In this document: one piece after another, positions 1-10,262 of the stretch | Numbering within the stretch: position 1 is the stretch's first letter | Layout of the letters: every line of letters starts with the position of its first letter | From: CBDHHC01 sp965263345 | GTDB taxonomy: Bacteria; Pseudomonadota; Alphaproteobacteria; Rhizobiales; CBDHHC01 | Assembly: GCA_965263345.1 (NCBI GenBank) | Contig: CBDHHC010000006.1 | Location: 372,001-436,000 of the forward strand | Length of the DNA: 64,000 bases | Direction of reading: 5' to 3' | Notes under the pieces: generated by a model | Database searches by the model: none | What the model was told of the DNA's origin: nothing | What the model saw: only the letters and a program-made list of their open reading frames with translations | Made by a program: the position numbers and the translations under genes

Positions 1-671
1 ATATGCCAACAGTGCTGCCTAATGGGTTAGAAATTACCTGTTATCTCCAGCGTGAGGATGTTCGAGATGCGTTTTTAAGCCCTAAAGCTGATAATATCAT
101 GAATTTGCCTCAAGGTGCGGTGCTTGGAACTTCATCTTTACGTCGGCAAGCACAGATTAAGCGTTTGCGGCCTGATATTGAAATCGTTACTTTTCGGGGC
201 AATGTCGATACAAGGTTAAATAAATTAAAAAATGGTGATGTGGATGCCACTTTGCTTGCTTGTGCAGGTTTAATTCGTCTTGAGAAGCAGGATGTTATTA
301 CTTCTTGTATAGAGATCGATGAGATGTTACCTGCGATTGCTCAAGGGGCAATAGGCGTCGAACACCGTAATGATGATCATCAAATTAGAACATTGTTGGA
401 GCCCTTAAATGATCTAGATACAGAGCTTTGTGTAAAAACTGAAAGAAGTTTTCTCAAACAACTCGATGGATCATGCCAAACTCCGATAGCCGGGCTGGCT
501 GAAAAGAATGATGGAAATGTTTTGTTTGTCGGTGAAATCTTAAAAACCGATGGAAGTTTACATTATGAAGCTTCTGGTGAAGCTTTGCCTGAAGATGCAA
601 CTGCTTTAGGTAAAGAACTCGCTCTTCAGCTTCTTACCGAAGCTGGGCCAAACTTTTTTGATAGTTTATAA
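1..671 (+). CDS. hemC: Hydroxymethylbilane synthase (porphobilinogen deaminase), 3' part
   Basis: Joins four porphobilinogens into hydroxymethylbilane in cytoplasmic tetrapyrrole synthesis. The gene enters from the left edge; the first two bases finish the Asp codon of the family motif KDMPT, so the Met at position 3 is internal. Visible family motifs, numbered from that Met, are GTSSLRRQAQ (about 42-51), RGNVDTRL (65-72), LLACAGLIRL (84-93) and DGSCQTPIAG, whose Cys158 should carry the dipyrromethane cofactor. About a third of the usual 310 residues is missing upstream. hemD starts 14 bases after the stop, so the two are probably co-transcribed. Identification is secure; only the 5' end is unknown. 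Confidence 0.96.
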   Translation, partial: MPTVLPNGLEITCYLQREDVRDAFLSPKADNIMNLPQGAVLGTSSLRRQAQIKRLRPDIEIVTFRGNVDTRLNKLKNGDVDATLLACAGLIRLEKQDVITSCIEIDEMLPAIAQGAIGVEHRNDDHQIRTLLEPLNDLDTELCVKTERSFLKQLDGSCQTPIAGLAEKNDGNVLFVGEILKTDGSLHYEASGEALPEDATALGKELALQLLTEAGPNFFDSL

Positions 672-685
672 AAGTCGGTCTTCAC

Positions 686-1405
686 ATGCCTATATCTAAG
701 CAATTACTTGTTACACGTCCAGAGATTGAAGCTGAGGCAATTGCTAATAGTTTGGTAGATATAGGACATGTGCCAATTATTGTTCCACTTTTGCATGTTC
801 GATATAGAATATGTGAAATTGATTTGCGAAACCTACAAGCTGTCGTCATTACGAGCAAAGCAGCATTACGTTGGTTAGATAGTTTTGATAAAAAGAAGCA
901 ACTTTTATCTCTTCCAGTCTTTGTTGTTGGTGCAGCAAGTGCAAAATTTGCACGCTCGATTGGTTTCATGAATGTTTTTCAGGGCTTAGGTACCGCCAAA
1001 GAGCTCGTTCCAATTATAAAAATGCATTCTCATTGCGACAAAGGAGTAATTTTGCATATATCAGGTCATGATATTGCTTATAATATTTTGCCTGACTTAA
1101 ATGAATTAGGTTTTAAAACAGAACGTGTTGTTGTTTATGAAACTCTGGCTTTAGATAAACTCCCCCAAAATGTGTGTGACTTAATTACACGTCAGGAGCT
1201 TGATGGTGTTTTGTTGCTTTCTCCGAAAACCAGCAAGATATGGGTGAACCTTGTATCAAAAGTTCCAGATATAGTGGACTTAAGTTATATGACAGCCTAT
1301 TGTCTATCCACAGCAGTCGCAGAACCATTAAAAAATTTTAAAAATATATCAAAAAAAATTGCTAAGAAACCAAATATTGAGGAATTACTTGCACTTATTC
1401 CTTAG
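686..1405 (+). CDS. hemD: Uroporphyrinogen-III synthase
   Basis: Cyclises hydroxymethylbilane to uroporphyrinogen III, the step after HemC. The 239-residue length is normal for HemD, a fast-evolving family. The two-lobed pattern is recognisable: an N-terminal LVTRPEIEAEAIANSL-type start, VVITSKAALRWL at about 52-63, VFVVGAASAKFA near 75-86 and VLLLSPKTSKIW around 175-186. It lies 14 bases behind hemC on the same strand, which is strong context support. The start is an ATG with only a weak ribosome site, consistent with coupling to hemC. Confidence 0.9.
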   Translation: MPISKQLLVTRPEIEAEAIANSLVDIGHVPIIVPLLHVRYRICEIDLRNLQAVVITSKAALRWLDSFDKKKQLLSLPVFVVGAASAKFARSIGFMNVFQGLGTAKELVPIIKMHSHCDKGVILHISGHDIAYNILPDLNELGFKTERVVVYETLALDKLPQNVCDLITRQELDGVLLLSPKTSKIWVNLVSKVPDIVDLSYMTAYCLSTAVAEPLKNFKNISKKIAKKPNIEELLALIP

Positions 1406-1537
1406 TAGCCTACATGACTATACTCGTTAGGCAGAAAGATATGTTATATGTGTCCATCTCTGTTAGAAGGTATATAGTAGAGCAAACTATAATGATCTTA
1501 CTAAAAGAGATTTTTAAATTTTGGAGACTTTAAGTTT

Positions 1538-3121
1538 ATGGTAGATGATAAAGATAAACCTTTGGGATCAAAGAACCTGTCTGATCAAGATCATCTTAAG
1601 TCCAAACGGCCGACCGCAACACTCGAGTTGAAAGCTGAAGACGTAACATCTGAGGCAAAAGAAGGTGATTTTGCCAAATCTACTAACATTTCAAATGAAG
1701 ACGAAATAGACCTTCAAAAAGAGAATGAAACAGAAACTGCAAAAGACACAAAATTTAAAAGCCAAGATATTCCAGTTGTTTCGTCACATATTTTTTCAGG
1801 CCTCATTGGTGGATTTATTGCGTTTGGAAGTATTTTAGGTGCTCAATATTTAGGCTTGGTTTCGAATAATGCTTCCAATCAGGTTTTTGAACCTCAATTC
1901 GTTGAGGAGCTCACAAGCAAGATGGACCGCATTGAACAACGAGCTGAGAAAACTATTCAGCAGAGTGCAGAAAAAGCTGTTCAGGGGTATGCAGATCGTT
2001 TGAACCAAATTGATAAAAAAGTTTCTGTTATTGCTGGATCAGCTAAATCAAAAGATGGTTCTCGAGTAGCTGAAGCAGCTGCAATTACTAATCTGTTGAG
2101 TGAGCTTGAAACAAATTTTGAAAAGAAACTCTCAAGTTTAAGATCTCAACTAGAAACACAAATAAGCGAAAGCATTACTCAATCACAAGCAGACTTTAAA
2201 AAATCCTTGAAGAGAACTCCAATAATCTCTGGAAAAGAAAATTCAAATATTATGCGTCAATTACTTAGTGATAGTACGTCAGATATCACCAAGAATATTG
2301 ATGATTTGCAGACTAAGATTGCATTATTATCACAAGGATTAGAGAAACTTGAAGGGGCATATAGTCAATCACAAACAGGTTTTGAAAGCTCTAAAGCTAA
2401 TGTTGACAGAATAGATCAACGTATACAGGATGTCGCTGGGGAAATTGATGTTTTAAGAAATCAAGCTTTTAACCAATCTAAGATTGAGGGGACTCTTCGT
2501 CCGATTGCTAAACGCATCGCAAGCGTAGAAGGTAAACTTAAAAGCATCCTTGAAAAGAGTGAACAATATGATGATGGGTTAAAAAATACAGCGCTTTCTA
2601 TAGCATTTACAGGATTGAGACGTACTGTAAACCGCGGAGAGCCTTTTGGAGAAGAATTAGAAGTTGTTCGCAAATTAACAAAAGCCCCCGTAAAACTTGA
2701 TGGATTAGATCGTTTTCAAACTCAAGGTGTGCCTTCTTTACAGGTTTTAGAAAAGAAGTTTCCTGAATTATTACAAAATATTTTAAAAGCAGATGCACGC
2801 ACTGAGGCAACTTCGATGTGGGATAAATTTTCCCAGAATGCCCTTTCTATGGTTAAATTTAGGAGGGTTGGCAATATTGCTGGCAATGATACAGAAGCAA
2901 TTCTTGCTCGGATGGAATTTCAGCTTAAAAAGCGTAATTACGCAAAAGTTATTGAGGAAAGTTTAGGTCTGAAAGGAAAGGCCGCTGAAGTTGCTGAGAA
3001 ATGGGTTATGCAATTAGATGCCCGATTAAAACTTGATGAGGCATTGCAGAAGATTGAAATGATGCTCCTTTCACAGTTTGGTTCTTCAGAGAGTTCCGTG
3101 TCTAGTGGGAAAATCCAATAA
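1538..3121 (+). CDS. Mitofilin/Mic60-like inner-membrane protein
   Basis: A 527-residue protein with an acidic, low-complexity cytoplasmic N-terminus (about 1-80), one transmembrane helix (about 85-108), a long predicted coiled coil (about 115-340, rich in Gln, Lys, Glu and Ser) and a helical C-terminal domain (about 340-510). This is the layout of alphaproteobacterial mitofilin homologues, which sit between the hem genes and hemY and relate to mitochondrial Mic60. Family knowledge suggests a role in shaping intracytoplasmic membrane; that is inference here. A GGAG ribosome site precedes the ATG. Its stop overlaps the hemY start by one base (TAATG), indicating translational coupling. Confidence 0.85.
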   Translation: MVDDKDKPLGSKNLSDQDHLKSKRPTATLELKAEDVTSEAKEGDFAKSTNISNEDEIDLQKENETETAKDTKFKSQDIPVVSSHIFSGLIGGFIAFGSILGAQYLGLVSNNASNQVFEPQFVEELTSKMDRIEQRAEKTIQQSAEKAVQGYADRLNQIDKKVSVIAGSAKSKDGSRVAEAAAITNLLSELETNFEKKLSSLRSQLETQISESITQSQADFKKSLKRTPIISGKENSNIMRQLLSDSTSDITKNIDDLQTKIALLSQGLEKLEGAYSQSQTGFESSKANVDRIDQRIQDVAGEIDVLRNQAFNQSKIEGTLRPIAKRIASVEGKLKSILEKSEQYDDGLKNTALSIAFTGLRRTVNRGEPFGEELEVVRKLTKAPVKLDGLDRFQTQGVPSLQVLEKKFPELLQNILKADARTEATSMWDKFSQNALSMVKFRRVGNIAGNDTEAILARMEFQLKKRNYAKVIEESLGLKGKAAEVAEKWVMQLDARLKLDEALQKIEMMLLSQFGSSESSVSSGKIQ

Positions 3122-4932
3122 TGTTACAGGTTGCTTTATTATTAGTTGCTATTTTATTTTTCGCACTGGGCTTCTCATGGTTGTCAGATCAGTCTGGATC
3201 AATTTTGGTGAATTTTGCCGGCTACGAAAAGCAATACACTCCGGTTGAGTTTTTTTTATCTTTACTTGTTTTGATGGTTATCATAGGTGCTGTTTGGATA
3301 TTGCTTCAACGTCTTATAGGAACCCCTGCGTTTATTTTTCGCTTTTTTAAGCAACGTCGTGAAAAAAGAGGGTTAGAGGCTTTGTCTAGTGGTCTGATTG
3401 CTGTTGGGGTTGGGGATCGTAGTTCTGCTGGGAAGTTTGCTTTGCTTGCTAGAAAATCTCTTCCGAACGAACCATTAACGGCTCTTTTGCGTGCTCAAAG
3501 CGCACAACTGATGGGAGATAGAAAAACAGCTCGGAGAATTTATGAAGCAATGTTAGGGGCTCCTGATACTGAAGTTCTAGGTTTACGTGGATTGTTTTTA
3601 GAAGCGCAACAAGAAAAGGAAGAGGAAGTTGCTTTTCAATTTGCTGTTCAGGCTACAAAGCTAGATCCATCTCTTTCATGGGCTATTCAAGCTGTCTTTC
3701 AATTTCAATGTAAAACGGGTGATTGGGGTGGCGCATTAGAGACTTTAGAACTTGCGAAGCGATATAAGCATGTTGAGCGAACTGTTGCTATGAGAAGGCG
3801 GGCTGTTCTACTAACAGCCCAAGCCATAGAAGCTGAAGATAATGATATGGATAAAGCTTTGGAACTTGCCCTTGAGGCGCATAAGATAGCTCCTAGTCTT
3901 GTTCCAGCAGCTAATATTGCAGGTCGTATTTATGCTTCAAAAGGTATCACTAGCAAAGCTGCAAAAGTAGTCGTGAAATGTTGGAAGCTTTCACCTCATC
4001 CAGATTTGGCTATTACATATGGATATTCAAGGACGGGTGATTCACCGCGAGATCGTTTTGCGCGCATTAAATCCTTAGCAGCAATGACACCTCATAGTAA
4101 AGAAGGTAAGATTGCCGTTTCACTCGCTGCTATTGAAGCTAAAGATTGGGACGAGGCAAGGCGCGCCCTCATGAGCTTATTGGATCATCACCCGACTGCA
4201 CGTGTTTGTGCATTGATGGCCCGTATCGAAGCTGAAGAAGGAGATCAGGGGCGTATGCGTGAGTGGTTAGCAAGAGCTGTTAAAGCTCCTCGCGATCCAG
4301 CATGGACTGCAGATGGATATGTTTCTAAAAGCTGGTTGCCTGTTTCTCCTGTTAATGGAGAGATCGATTGTTTTGAGTGGAAGGTGCCTTTAGAGCCCTT
4401 GGGACTAGATGTTGGTCGTGATATTGAAGATGTTCTTCCCATGGAAGTCGTAACAAGAGATATGCTAGATAGTAAAATCAATCGTCAGGATATTGTTGAA
4501 CCAAAGGGCAATTTACCCGTTGAGCATGCACCAGAAGATTTAACTGAAAAATTGCCAGTTGAAAATGAGGTGCAATATTCTTCTTCTGCAAAATCAGCTT
4601 CATTGACGACATCTTCTTGGACACAAGGGAAATTGACAGAGTTTGAACAAAGCGAATTGAAAGCTGTTGTTCCTGTCTCCCAAGTTAAAAATGAAGAAGA
4701 AACTGAAGAGATACAAGGTTCGCATGATGATCAAGCCATTTCTCTTAAGCAAAAGTCTGTTGATGAGTCACAAGGTTCCCAAGAAATAAATTCGGACAAA
4801 GATCAAATTGCTTATCAATCAAAAGAGTCCTTACCTCCAGACTATACTAAAAGTGTTTCTAATAAAGAGCCTAAAATTTATATCCCCCCCAGAGCTCCTG
4901 ATGATCCTGGGACAGGATCTTTTGAAACATAA
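3121..4932 (+). CDS. hemY: HemY-type membrane TPR protein
   Basis: A 603-residue protein with two N-terminal membrane helices (about 1-21 and 40-66), the HemY_N arrangement, followed by TPR-like helical repeats (about 90-400) and a long acidic, probably disordered tail (about 440-603). The gene overlaps the mitofilin-like gene by one base and completes the standard alphaproteobacterial hemC-hemD-mitofilin-hemY block. The precise biochemical role of this HemY is not settled; it is not protoporphyrinogen oxidase, which shares the name in Gram-positives. The acidic tail, with many Glu, Ser and Gln, is longer than I would expect and may be lineage-specific. Confidence 0.85.
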   Translation: MLQVALLLVAILFFALGFSWLSDQSGSILVNFAGYEKQYTPVEFFLSLLVLMVIIGAVWILLQRLIGTPAFIFRFFKQRREKRGLEALSSGLIAVGVGDRSSAGKFALLARKSLPNEPLTALLRAQSAQLMGDRKTARRIYEAMLGAPDTEVLGLRGLFLEAQQEKEEEVAFQFAVQATKLDPSLSWAIQAVFQFQCKTGDWGGALETLELAKRYKHVERTVAMRRRAVLLTAQAIEAEDNDMDKALELALEAHKIAPSLVPAANIAGRIYASKGITSKAAKVVVKCWKLSPHPDLAITYGYSRTGDSPRDRFARIKSLAAMTPHSKEGKIAVSLAAIEAKDWDEARRALMSLLDHHPTARVCALMARIEAEEGDQGRMREWLARAVKAPRDPAWTADGYVSKSWLPVSPVNGEIDCFEWKVPLEPLGLDVGRDIEDVLPMEVVTRDMLDSKINRQDIVEPKGNLPVEHAPEDLTEKLPVENEVQYSSSAKSASLTTSSWTQGKLTEFEQSELKAVVPVSQVKNEEETEEIQGSHDDQAISLKQKSVDESQGSQEINSDKDQIAYQSKESLPPDYTKSVSNKEPKIYIPPRAPDDPGTGSFET

Positions 4933-5271
4933 AATTAATGATCAAATTAATGATATTTTGTTACCTGGTTACAGAGGGAATTAGAGTTTTAGACTAAACT
5001 GATATTTTTACAGATAAAAGGTTGAGGAATTCAGTTTCAAGATAGGTAAAGCAATAACTACATTTCCATATCTTCTCATCGAATGCTTTATGACATAGGT
5101 TTTATTTCAACAATATGACTTTGTCTTATTTGACTAATTTTTTACAATAACGTGATCGATGACTCATGGCTTTAATGTCTTAATATCACAGTTTCTGATT
5201 TTTTGAATAACATTCTAATGACATATATATTTGAGATAATATTTAAAATTTTTTATTAGTTCAGGTGGGTC
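4933..5271. other. Intergenic region between hemY and the NACHT NTPase gene
   Basis: 339 AT-rich bases without a credible gene. I see no strong inverted repeat and no terminator with a T run. A short imperfect direct repeat (TTAATGATCAAATTAATGA) lies just after the hemY stop. The last bases carry an AGGTGGG ribosome site for the next gene. The boundary marks the change from conserved hem genes to accessory genes. Confidence 0.5.
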
Positions 5272-7170
5272 ATGTATAAATTAAAAGACTTGGTTGTAGG
5301 GTTTCTTCTGGCAGATGGTTTTTACTTAAAAGAGAACTCAGACCATTATATGGTCGCTGAGAAAGAATATAGAGAAGGCCTCACCGGAACTGTTCTTATT
5401 TGGGTCATAGAGAAAATTGAAGACGAATCTTCACTCTTATTACAGTTTTCTAATGGAAAGCAGAAGTTTCCAGAAGCGATGTCATATCTTATTGTCGACA
5501 GCCTGAAAGGTTTGTCTTCAGAGTTTAGAAGCGCGGCAAAGCAAACATATAATATACAAATCCGGACAGTTGCACAATTTTTTGATACACCATATAAGCA
5601 AGAAACTAAATATGAAGACCCTTTTGGTGGAGCGCAAAGTTCTAAAAAAAGTGCGACCATTATCTTTCAAAATTTCAAGAAAATGGATCTGTTAACACAT
5701 CGTGTCTCACAACCTTTTTATCATCGATCTCATCTTGATGATATTGATAGAAGTTCATTGAAGGATGATTTGTTTGTTGAATTATTTGAAGACATGAGAA
5801 TATTTCCGGAGAAACCAAAACTTCGCATAATTGTTGGTAGTGCAGGAGCAGGTAAATCGGTTTTATTTCAAGCTTTGTTTACGGCTTTGTATGATCATTT
5901 TATAAAAGCGAAACAATCTCATCTTATGGCCTCGCGACCGGTTTTGTTTTTGCCAGAACATCTTCAAGATAAAGAAGATAGAATTAACACGATGGATGAA
6001 CTTGTTGATGCAGTTATTGAAGCGGATGTTGCAAGTGCAGCAGGACCAGGTTTGTTTGAGTGGTTACATGAAAATGGTTATTCATCTTGGTTATTTGATG
6101 GTCTTGATGAGTTTTATGCTGAGAGTGAAGATTTTTTTGATTGGCTTGAAGACTGTCTCGCGCACGGTCGTTCCCAGGTTCTTATTTGTGTTCGAGACTC
6201 GTTATTAACCTCAAGTGGAAAATTTCGTGATTTCCTTAAGACTTATATGGAAGGAGATTGTTCTGCTGATGTCGAAATTTATGAACTTGCACCTTGGGAT
6301 TTTAACTCAAAACGTGCACTTGCTTGGTTAAAATTAGATGGAAATCTGCCAACAGAACAAAGCCAAGATAGTCGTATTATAACAGCATTTCTTGAACGTG
6401 TTGAGAATTCTAATATCAAGGAACTTTCTTCTTTGCCATATTACTGCGATTTATTGTTAGATCAGTTTGTGAAAGGCAATCATAAACTTCCTGAAAATGA
6501 GTTTGATCTTCTTGAGATCGCATTTAATTCTTTAATTTCTCGTGAAGAGGGAAAACTTGTATTTGATTGGGATGTGTTTATGGGCGAAGAGACATATTTG
6601 AAAGCTCTTTCACTCGTTGATGAGCATGGTCAATCCTATTTTGAAGACGCTCATAATAGGCAAATGCTTGAAGAAACACTCATAAATATTGGACGAGAAA
6701 AACTTGTAGAGTTTCTGGGATATCTTGCTCACCGTTTAAGGTGCTCAGTAAAATATCCATCTGAAAGTGGTTTATCTGTTGACGACATTAAAACCCTTGG
6801 AAGCTTCTATACAGATCTTGGCTTATCCAAAAATGTTGAACCTCGGGTTATAGCGAGTCTTGTTCATTTTGCTTTTTTTGGATCTGGTGCACAAAAAGGT
6901 ACAGTTAAATTTACTCATGAGTTACTTGCAGATTATATTGCAGGCAAATATGCAGCTGAAATATTACTCGCTCATTCTGATAATGCTGATCTTATTGGCC
7001 AAATGGTCGGGATAAGAGAAGACTTTGATAACTCTCTTTTTGCACGTTATTTGCGATATCGTATATGTGAGGTGCCTGAGTGTATAAATCTTATTCGACA
7101 ACATGTCGCAAATGGTATTGTAAGAGAGAAATATAAAAAGAATATTGATTTGTTATTGGCAGATCAATAA
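5272..7170 (+). CDS. NACHT-type STAND NTPase with unassigned N-terminal domain
   Basis: A 632-residue signalling-type P-loop NTPase. The N-terminal ~170 residues match no family I recognise. The NTPase core has a Walker A GSAGAGKS (189-196), a Walker B WLFDGLDEF (273-281) with the NACHT pattern of a small residue after the first Asp and paired acidic residues, and a sensor-like VLICVRDSLL (303-312). A helical region follows, containing KFTHELLADYIAGKYAA (546-562), the Phe-His...Glu/Asp-Tyr...Ala motif that closes many bacterial NACHT modules. No LRR, TPR or WD repeats follow. Bacterial NACHT proteins include antiphage effectors; a defence role is inference. A good AGGTGGG site precedes the ATG. 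The gene converges with the FAD dehydrogenase and has no operon partner. Confidence 0.82.
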   Translation: MYKLKDLVVGFLLADGFYLKENSDHYMVAEKEYREGLTGTVLIWVIEKIEDESSLLLQFSNGKQKFPEAMSYLIVDSLKGLSSEFRSAAKQTYNIQIRTVAQFFDTPYKQETKYEDPFGGAQSSKKSATIIFQNFKKMDLLTHRVSQPFYHRSHLDDIDRSSLKDDLFVELFEDMRIFPEKPKLRIIVGSAGAGKSVLFQALFTALYDHFIKAKQSHLMASRPVLFLPEHLQDKEDRINTMDELVDAVIEADVASAAGPGLFEWLHENGYSSWLFDGLDEFYAESEDFFDWLEDCLAHGRSQVLICVRDSLLTSSGKFRDFLKTYMEGDCSADVEIYELAPWDFNSKRALAWLKLDGNLPTEQSQDSRIITAFLERVENSNIKELSSLPYYCDLLLDQFVKGNHKLPENEFDLLEIAFNSLISREEGKLVFDWDVFMGEETYLKALSLVDEHGQSYFEDAHNRQMLEETLINIGREKLVEFLGYLAHRLRCSVKYPSESGLSVDDIKTLGSFYTDLGLSKNVEPRVIASLVHFAFFGSGAQKGTVKFTHELLADYIAGKYAAEILLAHSDNADLIGQMVGIREDFDNSLFARYLRYRICEVPECINLIRQHVANGIVREKYKKNIDLLLADQ

Positions 7171-7179
7171 TTTTTTTAT

Positions 7180-10137
7180 TTATGCTAAAAGGCTTGCTAA
7201 TGGATGTCTGGCTTCTTTTTGACCGTAGCGTTTGACTTGGCACCGGCATGAGAATCCTGAGGCTAAAATAAGCTCATTGTCCGCTGAGTCAATTTCAGCT
7301 TTCCAAGTTAGATCATAAAGTTTTTTTGAACTGATCTGATGAGGAGCTTCATGTCCATAGGCTCCTGACATGCCACAGCATCCAGAAGATATAATTTTAA
7401 CATTTGCACCAACAGACTTTAAAATGGTTTGCCATGCAACTGAGACATCTTTCATTGAAGTTTTTTCAGTGCAATGAGAGAAATATTTGGCGTTTATATT
7501 CTCTAATTTAATTTTATTGAAGTGTTGGAGATGTTTTAGCAGATAGGTATGTAGGGGGATTATATCAGGATGTTCTCCTTTTGCATTTATGGCTTTAAAG
7601 TCTTTCGTAATTGTTGTCAGGTAGCTTGATTCTGCAACAATTAGAGGCAAGTTTGTTGATGTTAGTTGTGTAATTTCAGTTATATTTTTAGATGCAAATT
7701 CTTTGAATTTTTTTCGATACCCTTTCACATGTAGTGCTTTTCCCGATGGGCCGGAATAAACCAGAAAGGGGTAAAAGCCCAGCTTGCAGAGGCCTGCATA
7801 TATATCTTCAATACTTTGTGCATCATAAGTTAAGTTAAACCCATCAACTAAAATAATTGGTGAGATGGCTGATGCTTCTTTAGGAGGTTTTGCTGTTATT
7901 CCGTTTGTTAGGGCATCTCTCAATTCACTTGGAGACCATATTTTTGCATGATGTTTTTGTAGTCTTTTATGTATTGAAGGCGTTGTAGCTTTAGGGGCAT
8001 CTATTATACCAATCCAGGAGGATATTTGTTTCGCAATTGGATTTTGCATAACTAAATTAGCCAGACTAGGATATTGACTTATTAAGTGAGAATAGTTTTC
8101 TAATCTTGCAAATATATTATCTCTTAAGGGACGAGAGTGTTTTGTATGATAGTTCTCCAGAAAACGCGATTTAAGTTCTGGTATATCCACTTTTACTGGG
8201 CAAGAGGATGTGCAGGCTTTGCAAGAAAGACATGCATCCATTACAGGGTATAGCTCTTTTTCAAAATCAGCTAAATTGTGATCATCTTTTTCGAGTCGTC
8301 TTAACCATTCGCGTAGTAAATCGGCTCTTCCTTTTGGTGAATAACGCAGGTCATCAGTTGCTTTATAGGATGGACACATGTGTAAAGATTGGTCTGTGTT
8401 TAAGCATTGTGAGTTACCATTACACCGAAATGCATCGGAGAATTTATCTAGTCTATTTTCCTCAGTAACTTCTCTGTTTCTTCGGGCTCTTAAGGGGGCT
8501 TCATCAATTTTAGTGACTTGATGAATTGGTTGTTTTGTTTTCAGCTGTTTTGGTATTGCGAGCTTACCAGGATTTAAACGACCATTGGGATCAAATAAAG
8601 TTTTGATTTCACGCATGATGTCATATATTTCTTCCCCAACAGTATCTTTTAAATATTCTCCTCTATATCCTTTACCATGTTCTCCCCATAAGAGACCATC
8701 ATATTTTCTCACAAGGCTTTGAACATTATCTGAAATTTCTCGGACATGTTGTGCAACGCCGGTTTTATGCATATTCAATGCAGGCCTTACATGGATACAT
8801 CCAACATCGACATGGCCGAACATTCCATAGGACATTTTCATATTGTCTAATAAGGTGCGGAATTCACTAAGAAAGCTTGCTAAGTTTTCTGGTGGGACGA
8901 CGCAATCTTCAACAAATGCAGCTGGCTGAGGACCTGGAGGACAATTTGCTAAGAGACCTACTGCTGCTTTTCGAGCTTCCCAGAACCCTTTTTGTTCCGT
9001 CGTATTTTTTGCCACATAAAGACTTAAGATATTTTTATTTTGATGGGCAAATTCAATTAATTTGTTGACTTGGTTTTTGAGTTGATTTTCATCATTACCA
9101 GAAAATTCAACGAAGTTACATATAGGCTTATTTTCACCATTACAATTTTGGAAATCTTCTGGGAGCAGTTTTCCTAACTCACCCTCCATCGCTTTTTCTT
9201 GAATTACATCGTCAATTGTTTCTATTGCGGAGGGTTCAAAAGGTAAGATATCTTGTGCAGATGAAACAGCATCAATGAAATCCTTGTATGCTAGGACTAC
9301 AAGTTTTTTTGATTTGGGGATTGGTGTTAGTTTTAATCTTGCACCTAAAATAATACCCAATGTTCCCTCAGAACCGCATAAGATGCGTGTTGGATCAATT
9401 ATACTGTTATTCTGGATGCATGTTTCAATATCATAACCTGATAATCTTCGGTTTAGTCTAGGGAACGTTTTTTTTATTTGATCTCTTTTTGAGTTGCAAA
9501 TTTCATAAATCTGTTTGCAGAGTTGATCACTTTGACTGTCTCCTAGCTCATCGATTTTTTTAGGTTCTAGCCAAAGTCGTTCTCCTGTAGGGAGTAATAT
9601 ATCTAAACCTAAAACATGATCGCTTGTTTTGCCATAAATACGAGACCCTTTTCCAGCTGCGTCGGTTCCGATCATACCTCCTATGGAGCATCTATTTGCA
9701 GTTGAGGTTGTTGGAGCAAAGAAAAGGTTATGTGGTTTGAGAATGTCATTGAGGTTTTTTAGTACTATTCCAGAGTCAACTTCAATCCAGTTTTCTTTTT
9801 TATTAAATTCTCTTACTTTGTTTAAGTGTTTCCCTAAATCCAGAACAATAGAATTATTTAAGGACTGACCATTGGTTCCCGTTCCACCTGCGCGTACAGC
9901 TATGGAAGAATTATCAAATTCTGCTTGATTTAAGACTTTTAAAGCAATCTGAGCATCTATAACCTGATCAGGTTTAATGACGATTTCAGGGATAACTTGA
10001 TATATACTATTATCTGTCGAGACCGCGATGCGGTCAGTTAGATTCGACGAAATTTTTCCTGAGTAATTATGCTCTTTTAAAGCACTTTGTAAATCAGAGA
10101 ATGCGATTGGAGATAGTTGAGATATTTGGTTTTCCAT
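7180..10137 (-). CDS. ydiJ: FAD-linked dehydrogenase / Fe-S oxidoreductase, YdiJ type
   Basis: A 985-residue fusion. The N-terminal half is a PCMH-type FAD domain: RAGGTGTNGQ (82-91), then SIGGMIGTDAAGKGS, and the C-terminal FAD-oxidase part with GHVDVGCIHVRP, WGEHGKGYRGEY and LFDPNGRLNPGKL. The second half is a ferredoxin-like domain with cysteine sets CNGNSQC and CLSCKACTSSCP, then a CCG-type domain with SGCCGMSGAYGHE. Size and order match E. coli YdiJ (about 1018 aa), reported as a D-2-hydroxyglutarate dehydrogenase; the substrate here is inferred. No lactate permease or etf gene is adjacent. It ends 10 bases from the convergent NACHT gene. Confidence 0.9.
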   Translation of the reverse strand: MENQISQLSPIAFSDLQSALKEHNYSGKISSNLTDRIAVSTDNSIYQVIPEIVIKPDQVIDAQIALKVLNQAEFDNSSIAVRAGGTGTNGQSLNNSIVLDLGKHLNKVREFNKKENWIEVDSGIVLKNLNDILKPHNLFFAPTTSTANRCSIGGMIGTDAAGKGSRIYGKTSDHVLGLDILLPTGERLWLEPKKIDELGDSQSDQLCKQIYEICNSKRDQIKKTFPRLNRRLSGYDIETCIQNNSIIDPTRILCGSEGTLGIILGARLKLTPIPKSKKLVVLAYKDFIDAVSSAQDILPFEPSAIETIDDVIQEKAMEGELGKLLPEDFQNCNGENKPICNFVEFSGNDENQLKNQVNKLIEFAHQNKNILSLYVAKNTTEQKGFWEARKAAVGLLANCPPGPQPAAFVEDCVVPPENLASFLSEFRTLLDNMKMSYGMFGHVDVGCIHVRPALNMHKTGVAQHVREISDNVQSLVRKYDGLLWGEHGKGYRGEYLKDTVGEEIYDIMREIKTLFDPNGRLNPGKLAIPKQLKTKQPIHQVTKIDEAPLRARRNREVTEENRLDKFSDAFRCNGNSQCLNTDQSLHMCPSYKATDDLRYSPKGRADLLREWLRRLEKDDHNLADFEKELYPVMDACLSCKACTSSCPVKVDIPELKSRFLENYHTKHSRPLRDNIFARLENYSHLISQYPSLANLVMQNPIAKQISSWIGIIDAPKATTPSIHKRLQKHHAKIWSPSELRDALTNGITAKPPKEASAISPIILVDGFNLTYDAQSIEDIYAGLCKLGFYPFLVYSGPSGKALHVKGYRKKFKEFASKNITEITQLTSTNLPLIVAESSYLTTITKDFKAINAKGEHPDIIPLHTYLLKHLQHFNKIKLENINAKYFSHCTEKTSMKDVSVAWQTILKSVGANVKIISSGCCGMSGAYGHEAPHQISSKKLYDLTWKAEIDSADNELILASGFSCRCQVKRYGQKEARHPLASLLA

Positions 10138-10262
10138 AAAATTTTTCTAATTGTTTTTTCCATTCACTATATCGTGTATGAATCATTTAAGCCTTGCTTT
10201 TGAAGACTTTATTCTCTTGGAATTTTTCATCAGTAATAAAAGTTAAGTTTTATTTCTTAAGT

